Below, piece after piece: positions 61,892 through 64,000 of a DNA stretch of 64,000 bases (position 1 is its first letter; the number at the start of each line of letters is the position of its first letter). The translations under genes were made by a program, and so were the position numbers. Source of the DNA: an uncultured Bacteroidales bacterium (lineage in GTDB: Bacteria; Bacteroidota; Bacteroidia; Bacteroidales; Paludibacteraceae); assembly GCA_946187695.1 (NCBI GenBank), contig CAMHSB010000002.1:62001-126000 (forward strand), given 5' to 3'. The notes beneath the pieces were generated by a model that saw only the letters and a program-made list of their open reading frames with translations, was not told where the DNA came from and made no database searches.

Positions 61892-62878
61892 TTAATTCGC
61901 TATCGTTCTAATGACAAAATATCGTATAATCAATTCCAATAACAAGCAGATCAGGGCAGCTACCAGGAACGGTGCGAAGTTCTCCGTGTGTTTGGAGTAT
62001 TCGCGTACACGCAACTTGGTCTTTTCCAACTGATCAATCTGCTCATAGATGCGTTTCAAACTGCCGTTGTCTGTTGCCCGGAAATACTGACCTCCGGTCA
62101 CCTCGGCAATACCCCGCAACGTGCCCTCGTCAAACTCCGAGTCCATCGTCACGTACTGCCGTCCCATCGGGGTATTCACCGGTACGCGGGTCTGTCCGTA
62201 AGAACCGACACCCACCGTATAAACGCGTATCCCGAAGGTCTTGGCAATCTCGGCCGCCGTCTGCGGATCGATATCGCCGCGGTTATTCGAACCATCGGTC
62301 AGCAAAATAACCACCTTGCTCTTCGTCTCGCTGTCTTTCATTCGGTTGACCGCATTCGCCAGACCCAGACCGATCGCCGTACCGTCCTCAATCATGCCGT
62401 ACTCTACGGACTTGAAGAGGTTAACGAGCACCGCGTGGTCGGTTGTCAGCGGACATTGCGTGAAGCTCTCACCCGCAAAAACCACCAGACCGATCTGGTC
62501 GTTCGGTCTCGCAATCACGAAGTCCGATGCCACCTGTTTGGCTGCCTCCAGACGATTCGGTTTCAGGTCCTCTGCCAGCATCGTGCCCGATATATCGAGC
62601 GCCATCATGATGTCGATACCTTCGGTGCTCTCCGACGACCACCTATTGGTCAACTGGGGTCGTGCCAGCGCCAGACTCAACAAGGTCACTACCGCTACGC
62701 GCAACACAAAAGGTACGTGCAGTAACCATATTCGCCAACTCTTCGGCTGCGCCGCCAAGGTCGTGGTGTCCGAGATCTGCACACTCGCATCGCTCTTCCA
62801 CAACTCGTACGCGTACCAGCCGATAATCGGCAGCAGCAGTAGCAACAAAAACAAATATCCCGGATTAGCAAATGTCAT
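61892..62878 (-). CDS. batA: BatA: VWA-domain membrane protein
   Basis: 328 aa. N-terminal membrane helix (about residues 8-25) and another near 55-75, a VWA domain with MIDAS motif MALDISGTMLAEDLKPNRLE and LLTDGSNNRGDIDP, and a C-terminal helix (about 305-322). Forms the Bat complex with BatB. One base separates it from batBC. Confidence 0.94.
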   Translation of the reverse strand: MTFANPGYLFLLLLLLPIIGWYAYELWKSDASVQISDTTTLAAQPKSWRIWLLHVPFVLRVAVVTLLSLALARPQLTNRWSSESTEGIDIMMALDISGTMLAEDLKPNRLEAAKQVASDFVIARPNDQIGLVVFAGESFTQCPLTTDHAVLVNLFKSVEYGMIEDGTAIGLGLANAVNRMKDSETKSKVVILLTDGSNNRGDIDPQTAAEIAKTFGIRVYTVGVGSYGQTRVPVNTPMGRQYVTMDSEFDEGTLRGIAEVTGGQYFRATDNGSLKRIYEQIDQLEKTKLRVREYSKHTENFAPFLVAALICLLLELIIRYFVIRTIAN

Positions 62879-63792
62879 ACTTCTTCCTCCTTAACATCAT
62901 TTCCATCATTTTCATCATTTGCATCATTGACGATCTTCGTCTCATTGACGAAATCGTACGCCGTAGTAAGGGCGCTCTCGTTCTCGTCGGGTGTCGTGTG
63001 CCATTTCGCAAACTTCACCAAATCAGCCAGTTGCAGCATCTTGCTTAACCGTCCGTACAGATCCTTGTCGATGAGCGTTTTCATCTCGCGCAGCGTCTCG
63101 TCACTCGTTTTCTCCGTGCTGTGCACCTCAAAACGGCGACCGATATACTCGCGCACGACATCTGTCAATTCGGTCTGGTATTCTTTCACCTTACCGTCTT
63201 TCCATATCTTCTGTGCTTTGATTTCGTCGAGTTTCTCAAGGGCTACCTCGTCCGCCGGACGCAGTAACTCCGGATCAATCGGTTCCTCTTCCTGCTTGCG
63301 GTATTTGTCGTATTTCTTCCACAACCAGAAACCGAGGTCGATCAGCAGCAGAATACCCAGCGCTAACAGAATCCAACGGATGATGCCCCACCACCAGATA
63401 GGTGCTTTCTCGATATCTTTGATATCGGTGATCGCATTCGTGCTGTCCACCTCAAAAGGCTGGATCACATTCAGCGCCAGCGGTTCTGTCCAGAACGTGT
63501 CCTCGCCGCTCGTCACGTACAGCGGCTCGATGGCGAACAAGCTGTCCTTAAACGACGTAAGCATCAAATCCTGCTTCAACTGCACACGCCCGTCGGGCAG
63601 GGTAGTGGTGTCCACCGCCGAGCGATCGACGATCTCGATGCCGTCTTGCAGCTGCTCGCCCAACGCCGGCCACACCACCTGTTCCGACGCGTCATGCGTC
63701 ACCTCCAGGTGCATCGCCGTCTGGTCGCCCAACATCAACATCGTCGAGTCGATGCTCGCGCTCACTACTATCGCTAATAATAAACTCATCAT
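62875..63792 (-). CDS. Unknown Bat-operon membrane protein
   Basis: 305 aa. Signal peptide at the N-terminus, a beta-rich extracytoplasmic part, one membrane helix (about residues 134-155, WWWGIIRWILLALGILLLID) and a cytoplasmic helical region. This protein regularly precedes batA in Bacteroidota but has no defined role. Its C-terminal NDANDENDGND comes from a 9-nt array (62893-62928). Overlaps batA and the DUF58 gene by four bases each. Confidence 0.83.
   Translation of the reverse strand: MMSLLLAIVVSASIDSTMLMLGDQTAMHLEVTHDASEQVVWPALGEQLQDGIEIVDRSAVDTTTLPDGRVQLKQDLMLTSFKDSLFAIEPLYVTSGEDTFWTEPLALNVIQPFEVDSTNAITDIKDIEKAPIWWWGIIRWILLALGILLLIDLGFWLWKKYDKYRKQEEEPIDPELLRPADEVALEKLDEIKAQKIWKDGKVKEYQTELTDVVREYIGRRFEVHSTEKTSDETLREMKTLIDKDLYGRLSKMLQLADLVKFAKWHTTPDENESALTTAYDFVNETKIVNDANDENDGNDVKEEEV
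62893..62928. repeat. Nonamer array at the 3' end of the Bat-operon gene
   Basis: Four 9-nt units on the + strand: aacatcatt, tccatcatt, ttcatcatt, tgcatcatt. They encode Asn-Asp-x triplets in the last 20 residues of the gene. Confidence 0.85.
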
Positions 63793-64000
63793 TGCTTAAA
63801 CAGTCTCATTAAAGCTTTCACATAATCTTCGTCCGTACGGATCGAAATATTGTGCATTCCCGTCTTCGTATAAATGGTCTCCAGCGCGTTCTGTTGCGCG
63901 AGCCAAGCCTGGTTATACGCCTCTCGAACACTCGCAATACCGGTGTCGGCCCACACACGCTTACCCGTCTCCGGATCGCGCAATTTGATTAGTCCCACGT
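63789..64000 (-). CDS. DUF58 protein, C-terminal part (cut by window edge)
   Basis: Only the last 70 or so residues are in the window. The segment KLRDPETGKRVWADTGIASV and the final DEDYVKALMRLFKQ fit the C-terminal portion of DUF58 proteins, which lie between the MoxR ATPase gene and the Bat genes. The gene continues beyond 64000, where moxR would be expected. Confidence 0.75.
   Translation of the reverse strand, partial: VGLIKLRDPETGKRVWADTGIASVREAYNQAWLAQQNALETIYTKTGMHNISIRTDEDYVKALMRLFKQ

Overview
The window is a contiguous piece of a Bacteroidota chromosome, most likely from the order Bacteroidales. It carries the type IX secretion (T9SS) core set porK-porL-porM-porN, secreted proteins with T9SS C-terminal signals, the Bat (aerotolerance) operon, Bacteroidota-only small families (DUF3098, DUF4293, DUF4295), and promoters of the Bacteroides type (TTTG, about 20 nt, then TAnnTTTG). 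A family-level guess such as Paludibacteraceae would be inference only.

Layout. 0-12.4 kb (+): porKLMN, ftsX, DUF3098, uppP, truB, queA, ung, polA and a DUF4886 protein, tightly packed. 12.4-17.0 kb (+): tRNA-Asp and tRNA-Arg, rpmB-rpmG-DUF4295, a lipid-kinase-like gene, then an AmgK-like kinase / RapZ C-terminal domain / MurU-like nucleotidyltransferase cluster that looks like cell-wall amino sugar recycling, tRNA-Lys and a PspC protein. 17.1-28.4 kb: two large T9SS cargo proteins with nearly identical promoter, leader and signal peptide. They flank a Fic-fold protein (-) and a block of eight small unknown genes, the most accessory-looking part of the window. A metallophosphoesterase follows. 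28.4-36.5 kb (+): class I fumarase, a degenerate LytM protein, dxr, rseP, a hexapeptide acetyltransferase, DUF4293, an MscS channel and rlmN. 36.5-45.4 kb, mostly (-): a membrane LytTR regulator, then mfd-kdsB-deoD-outer-membrane protein-yidC, with a short (+) unit (31-residue peptide plus an unknown gene) between them. 45.6-57.7 kb (+): three small membrane proteins, a third T9SS cargo protein, a DASS transporter with a porin, rimP-nusA-infB and a Ser/Thr-rich lipoprotein. 57.6-64.0 kb (-): the Bat operon batE-batD-batBC-batA, an unknown membrane protein and a truncated DUF58 gene at the window edge.

Points of most interest: a DNA polymerase I in which the 3'-5' exonuclease domain is almost wholly deleted; a Fic protein whose catalytic His is Gln, with an inverted repeat upstream; a batB-batC fusion; short heptamer and nonamer tandem arrays at gene edges and in frame inside genes; an unusually conserved promoter spacer, including a 61-bp exact duplicate before two tRNA units; and the unknown small-gene block at 22.3-25.2 kb. 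No CRISPR array, rRNA, integrase or transposase was seen.
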